From the NCBI RefSeq assembly GCF_000682715.1, contig NZ_AWFH01000002.1:1-64000 (forward strand): DNA of 64,000 nt. The letters run 5' to 3'. The notes beneath the pieces are model-generated. The model was not told where the DNA came from and searched no databases. It saw only the letters and a list, made by a program, of their open reading frames with translations. A program made the translations under genes and the position numbers. Each line of letters starts with the position of its first letter. Position 1 is the first letter of the stretch. Positions 1 to 8,527 of this stretch are shown piece after piece. Origin of the DNA: Hyphomonas atlantica corrig. (GTDB taxonomy: Bacteria; Pseudomonadota; Alphaproteobacteria; Caulobacterales; Hyphomonadaceae).

Positions 1-132
1 AACAATGGACCACTTTCCGGGGAGCAGACCATAGAAAGAATTACGTCAACAGGTGAGCCATTTGACCTCCTTGGCCGAATCGTGCAGCGCTCTCTGTCGA
101 CAGGTTCAGTTATCCATTTGACGGCACGCTGA
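1..132 (+). CDS. possible C-terminal tail of a gene cut by the window edge
   Basis: Frame 1 is open from the first base to a TGA at 130-132, giving 43 codons with ordinary residue composition and no start inside the window that is needed. It may be the last part of an upstream gene of the same island, running in the same direction as the methylase that follows after 130 bases. I recognise no domain in it. A 43-codon open frame can occur by chance, so this is only a suggestion. Confidence 0.25.
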   Translation, partial: NNGPLSGEQTIERITSTGEPFDLLGRIVQRSLSTGSVIHLTAR

Positions 133-262
133 TCTAACCGGCCTCGGCGCAATACCGGGGTGCTCAATACGCTCCTGTCGGGCACGCCGGTCAGTCTCCA
201 GTACGCCGACGGAACTCTCGGACAAATCCGAAAGTTTCGTTCGCGTTAGAAAGGAGACTTCG

Positions 263-1621
263 ATGGGCAACCAGCCCCTAATTTCATTTGCGTCCAACTC
301 TCCCCAGCCTGAGATTGAACGTGTTCCTATTGCGTCGCTGAAACCTTGGCCGCGCCATGCCCGCACCCACGATCGCGGGAAGCAGCAGGCGCTGATGGCG
401 TCTATCCGCGCCCACGGCATGATTGACCCTATCGTGATCGACGAACTCTCGTTCATTCTATCGGGGCATGAGCGAACAAAGCTGATGCGCGAACTTGGAT
501 TCAGCCACATCGACGCAGTTCGCGTGCGTCATCTTTCACTGGCTGATAAGCGGGCCTATGTCATCGCAGCCAACCGCTTTCCGGAGCGCGGCGGGTGGGA
601 CCGAGAAGTCCTGGGCTTGGAGTTCTCGGCTCTCGTCGACACAGCGATCGATCTCGACCTCCGCACCACTGGCTTCGAGATCGCCGAAATTGACCTTGCG
701 CTCCAGCAGGCTGAACAACAGCCTGCGACGGACGATGACCAGGAATTGGAAGTACCTGAGGCGCACATCTCCAGACCCGGCGATCACTGGCTCCTTGCGG
801 ACCATGAGCTGATCTGTGGCAATTCACTAGAGTCAGGCGTCTGGTGCCAACTGATGCGGGAAGACAAGGCGCGCCTGTGCCTTACCGATCCTCCGTATAA
901 TGTCCGGATACGGGGGCACGTCACGTCTAAGGGACATGATGAATTTCAGTTCGCTTCAGGCGAAATGAACAGCGAGGAATTCCAGGATTTCCTGCGAGCA
1001 GGTCTCTCGCTCGCCATCAAGTACAGCCTCGACGGCGCATTACACTTGGTCGCGATGGATCATCGCCATCTTGGCGATCTTTTCGCGGCGGCAAAGTCCA
1101 TCTATTCGCAGCGCCTGAACATCTGCGTATGGACCAAAACAACGCCCGGGATGGGCTCCCTGTATCGATCCCAGCACGAATTTTTCGCACTGTATAAAGT
1201 GGGAACCGGACCGCATACGAATAACATCCAGCTTGGCCGATTTGGCCGCAATCGATCGAATGTCTGGACCTATCCAGGCGCCGCAGGCTTCCGGAAAGGC
1301 CGTGACGAGGACCTTGCCGCGCACCCGACGGTAAAGCCCACCGACCTCCTCGCCGATGCCATTCTTGATCTGACCGATCCAGGCGACATCGTAATCGACG
1401 GCTTTGGGGGCTCTGGATCCCTCATCCTTGCGGCCGAGCGCACCCGGCGCAGAGCTCGCGTGATTGAGCTCGAGCCGAAATACGTGGATGTCGCCATACA
1501 CCGCTGGGAAGCCATGACGGGCCAGCAGGCTCGCCTCGCCGGGACGGGTGCGACGTTCTCTGATGCCGGTCAGCGCGGAGCGGTGCTCGCCCTGCCGGCA
1601 CCTGCGAAGCGGGAGGACTGA
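263..1621 (+). CDS. ParB-like domain fused to N6/N4 DNA methyltransferase
   Basis: A 452-residue site-specific DNA methylase of the phage and mobile-element type. Residues about 18-120 resemble ParB/Srx nuclease-like domains (including LSGHERTK). The rest is an N6-adenine/N4-cytosine methylase with the catalytic DPPY at 209-212, HPTVKP in the middle and the AdoMet-binding DGFGGSGS at 379-386, so the order is catalytic motif first, as in beta-class enzymes. AAGGAG lies 7 bases before the ATG, which settles the start. It is followed after 2 bases by the DUF5681 gene and then terminase. This trio is common in alphaproteobacterial prophage-like islands, where the methylase probably modifies the element's own DNA. 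No partner restriction enzyme is visible. Confidence 0.9.
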   Translation: MGNQPLISFASNSPQPEIERVPIASLKPWPRHARTHDRGKQQALMASIRAHGMIDPIVIDELSFILSGHERTKLMRELGFSHIDAVRVRHLSLADKRAYVIAANRFPERGGWDREVLGLEFSALVDTAIDLDLRTTGFEIAEIDLALQQAEQQPATDDDQELEVPEAHISRPGDHWLLADHELICGNSLESGVWCQLMREDKARLCLTDPPYNVRIRGHVTSKGHDEFQFASGEMNSEEFQDFLRAGLSLAIKYSLDGALHLVAMDHRHLGDLFAAAKSIYSQRLNICVWTKTTPGMGSLYRSQHEFFALYKVGTGPHTNNIQLGRFGRNRSNVWTYPGAAGFRKGRDEDLAAHPTVKPTDLLADAILDLTDPGDIVIDGFGGSGSLILAAERTRRRARVIELEPKYVDVAIHRWEAMTGQQARLAGTGATFSDAGQRGAVLALPAPAKRED

Positions 1622-1623
1622 TC

Positions 1624-2016
1624 ATGTCCAAGACCGCGAACGCGGGCGGCTACGGTAAGCCGCCCAAGAAACACCAATTCAAGCCTGGCCAATCGGGGAA
1701 CCCGAAGGGGCGTCCCAAAGACGCCCGCTCCTTCAAGACAGCCTTATCGAAGGAGTTGGAAACGCGGCTCGAGATCAAGGAAGCCGGCAAGGCCAAGAAA
1801 GTGTCCAAACTCGAAGCCGTAGCGAAGCGCCTCGTCACTGATGCGCTGAACGGTAATCCAAAGGCACTGACCGAGCTCCTTCGGCAGTTGAACTTGCACT
1901 TCGGCGACGCCCCCGATGTCGATCCGAGACAGCAGCCTGCCAGCGCCGAAGATCAGGCCCTCCTGGCCCGATTCATTGAGCGGGCTATTGCGGAAAAGGG
2001 GGCCAAGGATGACTGA
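1624..2016 (+). CDS. DUF5681 domain-containing protein
   Basis: A 130-residue basic protein whose N-terminal half has the DUF5681 signature: GKPPKKHQFKPGQSGNPKGR (about residues 10-29) followed by a lysine-rich helical segment. Members of this family are regularly encoded next to terminase large subunits in alphaproteobacterial phages and islands. A small-terminase-like or DNA-binding role is often guessed but I know of no proof. It starts 2 bases after the methylase stop and its 3' end overlaps the terminase start by 8 bases, so the three genes are almost certainly translated from one transcript. Family assignment is firm, function is not. Confidence 0.85.
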   Translation: MSKTANAGGYGKPPKKHQFKPGQSGNPKGRPKDARSFKTALSKELETRLEIKEAGKAKKVSKLEAVAKRLVTDALNGNPKALTELLRQLNLHFGDAPDVDPRQQPASAEDQALLARFIERAIAEKGAKDD

Positions 2017-3472
2017 CACCATGATATTGCCGGAGGTCCACGCCCTTAAATCCGACATTCACGCGCTATGCCGCACTGATTTTCGAAGCTTCGTTCGCAA
2101 AGCCTTTTCCTGCCTCCATCCGACCAAGAGGCTCGAAGAAGGCTGGCATCTCGATGCGATGGGCTACCATCTGCAGTGCGTTGGCGAAGGGAGCATTCGA
2201 CGACTCATGATCTCGCTTCCGCCACGGTCCCTGAAGTCGCTCATTACTTCCGTTTTTTGGCCTGTATTCATCATCGGAAACGACCCAGCGAAGACAGTCC
2301 TTGCCGTTTCTCACTCACTCGAACTCGCAGTCAAACTGTCGAACCTCGCCAGGCAACTAATCTCGCATCCAGATATCCAGGAAATATTCCCTTCACTGAA
2401 GGGCGTGTTGACGAAGGATAGCGAACGGGAATTCACCACGCTTCAGGGTGGTGGCCGCATTGCTGTGTCAGTTGACTCGAATGTCACCGGGCGAGGCGGC
2501 GACGTAATCATCATTGATGACCCGCTAGACGCATCTGATGCGGACAATGAAACCGCGTGCTTTGCTGTGAACAAATGGATCGACGAGACACTGTCGACCC
2601 GCACCAACAATCCAGCCACGACTCCCATTGTTCTCGTTATGCAGCGGCTTTCGATCTACGATCCTGCCGCCCACCTTGCCGAGCAAGAGGATTGGTCGCA
2701 GCTGAGCTTCCCGGCCATCGCGGTTCGCAATGAAAGGATTCCGATTGGCCGCGGTCTTTTCCATGATCGAAAGATAGGCGACCTGCTTCACCCCGAGCGC
2801 TACCCTCTAGAGTATCTTGAGAAGCAGCGCAGGATCATGGGGCATAGAGCGTTCGAGGCGCAGTTCCAGCAAAATCCGCTGCCAGATGGCGGCGGCATTA
2901 TCGATCTGGCTAAATTTTGTCGCTACCAAAAGATCCCAAAGCTCAGTGATCTTCGTTTCTACAGCATCGATGCTGCATCCGGGTCAGATTCTGGATCCTA
3001 CTCCGTAATCATGAGCTTTCGGATAACTGATGGCAAAGTGTATCTGACGGGCGTCTCAAGGAAGCGGTATACGTTTCCCGAGTTGTGCCGCCTCGTTCAC
3101 TCACTTTCCGTCGAGCATCGACCGGACCATCTGATTATCGAAAGAGCTTCCAACGGCATTGCCCTGATCGAACATCTGAATGAAAAGCTCCGGGATACAG
3201 ATTTTGTCGGCCGGTTTATTCCGTATGTTTACGGAATAAGTCCGACTCAGGACAAAATTACGCGTATGGAAAAGGCGATGGTCGCAGTCGAAGAAGGAAA
3301 GGTCCTATTGCCTGAGAAAGCAGACTGGTTGCCAACGCTAGAATCTGAGCTTCGTGCTTTTCCAAACGGGCGAAATGATGACCAGGTCGACGCATTATCT
3401 CAGGCCGTGAAGTTCTTCGTTTGGTATATGCAGCATCCAATCGCGGAAGAGCGTAAACGCCGGTATCGATGA
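2009..3472 (+). CDS. terL: phage terminase large subunit
   Basis: A 487-residue packaging motor/nuclease. The ATPase half carries the variant Walker A LPPRSLKS near residue 70 and Walker B VIIIDD near 167. The RNase H-like nuclease half has YSIDAASG near 321 and the late acidic DDQVDA near 457. The ATG at 2009, overlapping the DUF5681 stop, is preferred over an in-frame ATG at 1916 that lies deep inside that gene. Length is normal and no frameshift is seen, so it could be functional. No portal, protease, capsid or tail gene follows, and the next gene is on the other strand, so this is a packaging module detached from a complete phage. Confidence 0.92.
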   Translation: MTDTMILPEVHALKSDIHALCRTDFRSFVRKAFSCLHPTKRLEEGWHLDAMGYHLQCVGEGSIRRLMISLPPRSLKSLITSVFWPVFIIGNDPAKTVLAVSHSLELAVKLSNLARQLISHPDIQEIFPSLKGVLTKDSEREFTTLQGGGRIAVSVDSNVTGRGGDVIIIDDPLDASDADNETACFAVNKWIDETLSTRTNNPATTPIVLVMQRLSIYDPAAHLAEQEDWSQLSFPAIAVRNERIPIGRGLFHDRKIGDLLHPERYPLEYLEKQRRIMGHRAFEAQFQQNPLPDGGGIIDLAKFCRYQKIPKLSDLRFYSIDAASGSDSGSYSVIMSFRITDGKVYLTGVSRKRYTFPELCRLVHSLSVEHRPDHLIIERASNGIALIEHLNEKLRDTDFVGRFIPYVYGISPTQDKITRMEKAMVAVEEGKVLLPEKADWLPTLESELRAFPNGRNDDQVDALSQAVKFFVWYMQHPIAEERKRRYR

Positions 3473-3507
3473 CGGCTAACATCTCCTAGACGGCTTGTTT
3501 GGTACGC

Positions 3508-5553
3508 TCACCCTAATCCGCAACGCATGAGGTAGGCCGCGATGCCATCGTAGAAATGCGGATGCCGGGTCTTGTCCTCTACAACTCCCTGCGGGATGTA
3601 GAGGATCATGCCTTGCCGCGCTCGCGTCAGAATTACTCTGTATGCATTCTTCAGGTAGAGCCTACGCTCCGGCGAATTCACACTCTGCCAACGCGTCCCC
3701 TTAAACGCGTGCTGCCTCCAGGCGCCATCCTCGTAACGTAGGTCCGCATCCCAACAAATGCCCGCCCAGTCGAGCTCGAGCCCCTGCACGTCGAATTCTG
3801 TGGCGACCTCTTCGAGATAGTAGGCCGATCGGACGTCATCTGGTCCATTGAGAAACCAATTTGCCGGATCAATGCTGGCGCGCACATTGATGCCGTCAGG
3901 CCTAAGGCGATACGCCCCCGACGAGGCAATTAACCCAGGGCGCTCTGTCCCCCGCGCATGCTGGCGGAGCCACTCGCGGGCAGCATCGATGTCCCGGGTC
4001 AGCGCGATCGGATATCGGTCCTTGATCTCCGCATAGACCCGCCGAGCCTCCTCCGGGCGATTGTCGAGGATGTGACCAACAAATTCTGAAAGCTTCTCGG
4101 CTCGAAAGGAACGCATCGACACGCCAAGGTGTAGCCCCGCCTCCCATGTGACCCGTTTCGACCCGAGAAGCCCTTCACGATGCTCTGAGAGGCCATAGTC
4201 GGGGTCGTGCAGGCGTTCCGAGACATGCACCTCCCAGTCCGGATAGTGCGCCTGCAGCGCGCCCATCCATTCCGCCAGGCCCGCTTCGCCGGTGTTGATC
4301 TCTTGGCCGCCGCCGACGAGACAGATAATCACCGCCCAGTCGGCGTGTCGGTCCATCACGCTGACTAAGAATTGCGGCTCGGACATATCGAAATTCGCCT
4401 GGCCACGCTTCTGCTGCATGAACTTCGATGCTTGATCCCGGGTCCATGCACGTTGGGCTTCATCAAAGATGACAATATGCTCGGGCGGTGGCGCCTCCAA
4501 GCGCAGAGCCTCATCCCGGAAGTGGTGAATGTTCTGCACGAAGCTCGATACTTCGCGCAGGGCATCGCCCTTCTTGACCTTGAGGCGCGCGACCTGATCC
4601 CGGGCCAGCGCCTCCCGCAAGACGATCACGAGCGGCCCATTGCCGGAGAGGAACACCGCCCGCCCCTCTTCGTCCTCGTGCGAACTCTCCGTCGCAATAT
4701 TGAGGCCGGCGAGGGTTTTGCCCGATCCTGGTACGCCGGTGACGAAGCAAATCGCCTTCTTCCGATTGGCGCGGGCATCTGCCACGATCTGCCGGATGCA
4801 CTCCGTCGTCATTGTGAGGTTTTGCGCACCGGCATCGGAGCGGGCAATCTCTTCGACGGAATGGTTCTGATAGAGGGCCTGAGCCGCTTCAATGATGGTG
4901 GGGGTTGGTAGATAGCCGGATCGGATCCACGTTTCGGCGTCGACCGCCGCAACCGGTCTGGGCACTAGCCCGTGCAGGAGTGGGATCAGCTCTTTGCCGC
5001 TAGAGAGGATCGGCGCGGCGACATGGTCCTTAGCCCAGTTCACCTCCTCAGGCGCCATACGGGGGGCCCGCGTGGCGATGAGGATGGGGACGATGGGTAA
5101 TCCATGAGACCCCTTGTGAAAGTTCTTCAGATCGAGGGCGTAGTCGTGCACCTGGTCGATGGCGCTGCGGTCGAAACTCGACGCCCCGACCTTGAATTCC
5201 ACCACGAAGACTGTGCCGTCCAGCAGCAATACGACATCTGCTCGCTTGCCCATGCGCGGGATCGCGAATTCGAAGAAGATCTCGCCGTGATCGAGCTCCC
5301 TTAATTGGTCCTGGAGCAACTCAACTTGCACCTTCCAGGCATCGCGTTGCGTGAGCTCCAGGGCGAAGCCGTGCGCTGCAGTCAGTTGCCCGAGGATCTC
5401 ATCGACGGACTGGTTCAGGAACTGATCGATCGGGGCTTGGTAATAGGCCGGCGCAATCACGCGATGTTCTCTCCAATGTAGCAGCAGCCTCGGCAGCTTC
5501 GGTTTAATCTCGCCAGATTGACTAGCCTGATTCACGTAAAATGCGCGGACCAA
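3508..5553 (-). CDS. PD-(D/E)XK nuclease fused to DUF2075 (Schlafen-like) helicase
   Basis: A 681-residue protein with two parts. Residues about 90-125 carry a PD-(D/E)XK core (D106, then E119-x-K121 in FVVEFK). The rest is a DUF2075 P-loop NTPase with Walker A GVPGSGKT at 273-280 and Walker B-like VIFDEAQRAW ending at 370. DUF2075 proteins are superfamily 1-type ATPases related to the Schlafen helicase domain. The nuclease fusion and the place beside other defence-type genes suggest anti-phage or DNA-processing activity, which is inference. The best start is TTG at 5553, since stop codons precede it and the MVRAFYVNQ beginning fits the family. GTG at 5535 is the alternative. It is transcribed opposite to terminase. 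Confidence 0.85.
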   Translation of the reverse strand: MVRAFYVNQASQSGEIKPKLPRLLLHWREHRVIAPAYYQAPIDQFLNQSVDEILGQLTAAHGFALELTQRDAWKVQVELLQDQLRELDHGEIFFEFAIPRMGKRADVVLLLDGTVFVVEFKVGASSFDRSAIDQVHDYALDLKNFHKGSHGLPIVPILIATRAPRMAPEEVNWAKDHVAAPILSSGKELIPLLHGLVPRPVAAVDAETWIRSGYLPTPTIIEAAQALYQNHSVEEIARSDAGAQNLTMTTECIRQIVADARANRKKAICFVTGVPGSGKTLAGLNIATESSHEDEEGRAVFLSGNGPLVIVLREALARDQVARLKVKKGDALREVSSFVQNIHHFRDEALRLEAPPPEHIVIFDEAQRAWTRDQASKFMQQKRGQANFDMSEPQFLVSVMDRHADWAVIICLVGGGQEINTGEAGLAEWMGALQAHYPDWEVHVSERLHDPDYGLSEHREGLLGSKRVTWEAGLHLGVSMRSFRAEKLSEFVGHILDNRPEEARRVYAEIKDRYPIALTRDIDAAREWLRQHARGTERPGLIASSGAYRLRPDGINVRASIDPANWFLNGPDDVRSAYYLEEVATEFDVQGLELDWAGICWDADLRYEDGAWRQHAFKGTRWQSVNSPERRLYLKNAYRVILTRARQGMILYIPQGVVEDKTRHPHFYDGIAAYLMRCGLG

Positions 5554-5597
5554 CCCACAACCCCGAATAGGATTCGGCTATCGATTGGAGGTAGCCC

Positions 5598-5819
5598 ATG
5601 CGCACAAAGCTTTGGTCATTTGATACGGTCGTTGTGGATCTTGAAGATCGGGATGTCACGGTGAAACTGGTTCACGAAAGGGCCTTTGCTGAAATCACGG
5701 TCCAGTTCAGTATCCCCGAAAAGTCACTCGAAACGAGCGCACAGATATTACGCCGTCATGCGGAAGCCCTAGCAACTGACAGGATCCTCGACCTCGCCTC
5801 CTTCGTGGACGCACCATGA
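5598..5819 (+). CDS. small protein of unknown function
   Basis: A 73-residue protein with a strong ribosome site (GGAGG 9 bases before ATG). It looks like a compact beta-rich then helical domain (VVVDLEDRDVTVKL, then a helix SLETSAQILRRHAEAL), with no membrane segment. I do not recognise a family. It is divergent from the nuclease-helicase gene with only 44 bases between their starts, so the two may share a control region. Reality of the gene is supported by the ribosome site and sensible composition; its role is unknown. Confidence 0.55.
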   Translation: MRTKLWSFDTVVVDLEDRDVTVKLVHERAFAEITVQFSIPEKSLETSAQILRRHAEALATDRILDLASFVDAP

Positions 5820-5965
5820 AGATGGGCAGCGAGCTTGCGATGGGCGCCAGCAGAAAGAGCTTGGCGACGGAAGCGACAAACAACCAAAGGGCAATAAGAC
5901 AAACGCGTTCGGATGTGCTCACCGCCCAAGTCGATTAATGGACGCCACCTCTGACCACTACTCGG

Positions 5966-6469
5966 TCAGTCGTAGTTGCGGTCACCCCAAAGGTCCGCTG
6001 GGCAGTCCAGCCCCCAAATGCCTCGACGGGCATTTCGGGCTTGGCGTTCTTCATCGGCATAGGCGCCGTGACTGTAGCGCGGCCAGTCCCTCGCCCAGCC
6101 TTCGCTGACCATGAATTCAGCGAGGCTTTTGCCGCCAGCCTCGCAGTTGCCAATCTTGCGGTCGTAGCGGTCCTTGCCGCTGATGTCGCAGATGACGGTG
6201 CGCTGGCCGATGAAGTCGGACAAAACGAAAGCGGCCTTCTTGTAGACATTGACCGAACCGCATATGGAGCCACGCTCGGGGGAGTCGAAGCCATCGAGCC
6301 GAATGCGCTCGCCGTGGATTTCGATCGTGTCGCCGTCGATGACCGAGGCCGTGCCGGCAAGTTGGTCTTCAGAGCCTTGGGTAAGCTCGGTAGTCGACGG
6401 TCGGCAAGCCGCCACACCAATCGCGGCCAGGACAAAGATAGATTGCATGTGCCGCATGTGCATCCCCAT
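5966..6469 (-). CDS. thermonuclease (SNase-like) lipoprotein
   Basis: A 167-residue staphylococcal-nuclease-fold protein. A short hydrophobic N-terminus (SIFVLAAIGVAAC) ends in a lipobox-type VAAC, predicting an exported, lipid-anchored protein. The nuclease domain begins with DGDTIEIHGERIRLDGFDSP, in which the Ca-binding aspartates, the Arg and the Glu of DSPE are present, and ends with GIWGLDCP. The start at 6469 (MGMHMRH) gives a proper signal peptide. An upstream ATG at 6520 would place extra residues before it. An AAGGAG sits 12 bases upstream, a little far. It probably degrades nucleic acid in the periplasm. Neighbours give no clear operon. Confidence 0.82.
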   Translation of the reverse strand: MGMHMRHMQSIFVLAAIGVAACRPSTTELTQGSEDQLAGTASVIDGDTIEIHGERIRLDGFDSPERGSICGSVNVYKKAAFVLSDFIGQRTVICDISGKDRYDRKIGNCEAGGKSLAEFMVSEGWARDWPRYSHGAYADEERQARNARRGIWGLDCPADLWGDRNYD

Positions 6470-6592
6470 GGATTCGAATAGCTCCTTCGTGAATCTATAG
6501 CGGATCGACTGTCGGGGCAATTTCCCCCGACTTTAAATTGAATGGACGCCTCCACATTCTCCGCTATTGTTTGCTAAAAAGTGGGGTGTGAA

Positions 6593-7396
6593 ATGGCTGA
6601 ATCTCAAATCAAAGCAGATCAAAAGCAAAAGTCACTTGGGGTATTCTCTACGTTAGCGGTCGGAGTGGTTTTATCTCTCTATGCCATCGTCATTGGTGGC
6701 ATTTACTTTGGGGTCCGAGACGGATGGCTGGCAGAACTCTGGACAAATCTCGAAGGCGATGGACGAGCCAACGTTATCTCATCAATGGTAACAGCACTTG
6801 GGCTACTCTCTTCCGCGGTAATCCTGCCCTTTGTGTTCAAAGATCGCATTTCCTCCCTGAGTGACATGGTCGATCGAACCGAGCGAGACCTGAAAGATCT
6901 GAGCAATACAACTAACGACAAACTTGATGACCTAACGAGCCGGTTCAAGTCCCAACTAGATCAATTTCAGGCTCAAACGGTTCAGAAAGCAGATGAAGGC
7001 CAAGAGCTAATCGAGGGCTTGTATGCGGCAGTCTCCTTGCTGCTTGGCCAAGGCATCGTCACTGACTCCAACCACGCCCGTCAAATTGTAAAAGGACTAT
7101 GGGAAAGGGCAAAACTTGCTTGTCGGGAGAAACTTCAGAACAAAAAGTACATGCGCCAGACGACGAAAGACGAAGTCCGAAAGTTAAAAATGATGAGTGC
7201 GGATTATTTTTCAGCTTTGGTCGCCAATGGAGTCATATCCACTGAGGAACGCGACATGCTAGTTCAACTCAGAGGGTTTAGATACGCCCAATCTCCGCCC
7301 ACGCCGACCGACTTCCCCCTAATTGGACGCCTCCAAGAGGCTATCGATCGATTTTCACAAAGCGACGAAAATGGAAATATCGGTGAGACGAACTAA
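6593..7396 (+). CDS. two-TM coiled-coil protein, possible third member of the SIR2-HerA operon
   Basis: A 267-residue protein I do not recognise. It has two hydrophobic segments (about residues 17-42 and 61-82), then a heptad-like coiled coil (about 85-135, rich in D/L/K), then a helical cytosolic domain. A GTG at 6581 is in frame, but the ATG at 6593 with GGGG 6 bases upstream is the better start. The next gene in the same direction begins 83 bases later and is the SIR2 protein, with no obvious terminator between. Base composition is AT-richer than flanking genes, like the SIR2 and HerA genes, hinting at joint acquisition. A membrane-bound sensor or effector for the defence pair is a guess. 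Confidence 0.6.
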   Translation: MAESQIKADQKQKSLGVFSTLAVGVVLSLYAIVIGGIYFGVRDGWLAELWTNLEGDGRANVISSMVTALGLLSSAVILPFVFKDRISSLSDMVDRTERDLKDLSNTTNDKLDDLTSRFKSQLDQFQAQTVQKADEGQELIEGLYAAVSLLLGQGIVTDSNHARQIVKGLWERAKLACREKLQNKKYMRQTTKDEVRKLKMMSADYFSALVANGVISTEERDMLVQLRGFRYAQSPPTPTDFPLIGRLQEAIDRFSQSDENGNIGETN

Positions 7397-7479
7397 TAGA
7401 AATTCAAAGGTAATAGGTCGAAACTCGGTTACTCGCTATCTCCAAAAAGTTATTCGACGATTCAACGCCAGGATGTTCT

Positions 7480-8517
7480 ATGAGTTCAGATAGTTTGACA
7501 ATCGAAGCCGTTGGCAAACTTGCCCAAACCTGCGTTCAGCATCATCCTGTTGTGGTGCTTGGGAGCGGAGCTTCCGTGCCACACGGCATCCGAGGAATGA
7601 TGGCTCTTGCCGATGAACTTAAGAACACGCTAACGGCAGAAGGTTGTGAGGAACAAGAGGCTTGGAATCGGATTCTGGCCGATTTGGCGAATGGTGATGG
7701 GCTAGAAGAGGCACTCGGAAAAACAAATGTGCCGTCGAGCTTGATTCAAAAAATTGTTGAGCGCACTTGGCTTACCATCACAGCCGATGACTTAGCGCTG
7801 CTTCAGCGAGCCGCCTTAGGTGAAGAAGCTTTTCCTTTGTCCGAATTTATTCGGGGGCTTTTTAGAAGCACAAACAACACACTTCACCTTGTTACACCAA
7901 ACTACGATCGAGTAGCCGAATATGCTGTTGATGTAGCCGATCATTTCCATGGAACAGGCTTTGTTCCGGGCTTAATTCGACGACGGGAGGGCGCGGATGG
8001 AATCACCTTTCGAAGAGGGAACCATCCAGCTCGAGTTGTGCGTATCTGGAAAGTCCATGGCTCGCTAGATTGGTTTCAAGGCAAACAAGGGCAGATCGTT
8101 TCACTGCCACTAAGTCGCGAGCTTCCAGCCGAATTTTCCCCGATGATAGTAACACCTGGCGTGAGCAAATATGAGCGAACGCACGATGAGCCCTTCAGAT
8201 CGGCGATCCAAGGAGCTGACCTCGCACTTGGCACAGCAAATTCGGTGCTATGTATCGGCTACGGATTTAGGGATCGACATATTCAACCGAAGTTGGTTGA
8301 GCGATGTCGTCAGAAAAACGTACCGCTCGTAGTTCTCGCGCGGACGCTAACTGATGAGACGAAGGAATTTCTCCGCACAAGCGCTGGTACATCGTACTTA
8401 GCTCTGGAAAGTTGTGAGGATGGCACTCGAGCCTATACGTACGAAATACCAAATGGTGCGGTAATCGAGAATTGCGAATTCTGGTCATTCGCAAAATTCA
8501 ATGATCTGGTTTTGTAA
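7480..8517 (+). CDS. SIR2-like domain defence protein
   Basis: A 345-residue protein with a SIR2_2-type NAD-binding core: VVVLGSGASVPHG (Gly/Ser loop at 28-32), TPNYD at 139-143 and the catalytic-type WKVHGSLDW with His193, then GYGFRDRHIQP late in the domain. In characterised SIR2-HerA systems such proteins hydrolyse NAD+ (and in some reports act as nucleases) to abort phage infection, assembling with a hexameric HerA ATPase. The next gene is exactly such an ATPase, 10 bases downstream, so pairing is secure. No zinc ribbon typical of deacetylase sirtuins is visible. NAD+ depletion is the likely toxic activity, inferred from the family. Confidence 0.88.
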   Translation: MSSDSLTIEAVGKLAQTCVQHHPVVVLGSGASVPHGIRGMMALADELKNTLTAEGCEEQEAWNRILADLANGDGLEEALGKTNVPSSLIQKIVERTWLTITADDLALLQRAALGEEAFPLSEFIRGLFRSTNNTLHLVTPNYDRVAEYAVDVADHFHGTGFVPGLIRRREGADGITFRRGNHPARVVRIWKVHGSLDWFQGKQGQIVSLPLSRELPAEFSPMIVTPGVSKYERTHDEPFRSAIQGADLALGTANSVLCIGYGFRDRHIQPKLVERCRQKNVPLVVLARTLTDETKEFLRTSAGTSYLALESCEDGTRAYTYEIPNGAVIENCEFWSFAKFNDLVL

Positions 8518-8527
8518 AGGTGCAGCC

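Noticed and set aside
4372-4911. 179-codon plus-strand frame
   Set aside because: Antisense to the helicase gene, including its Walker A region.
5707-5922. 71-codon minus-strand frame with a hydrophobic start
   Set aside because: GTG start without ribosome site, and its 3' half is antisense to the small gene at 5598-5819, which has a strong site.
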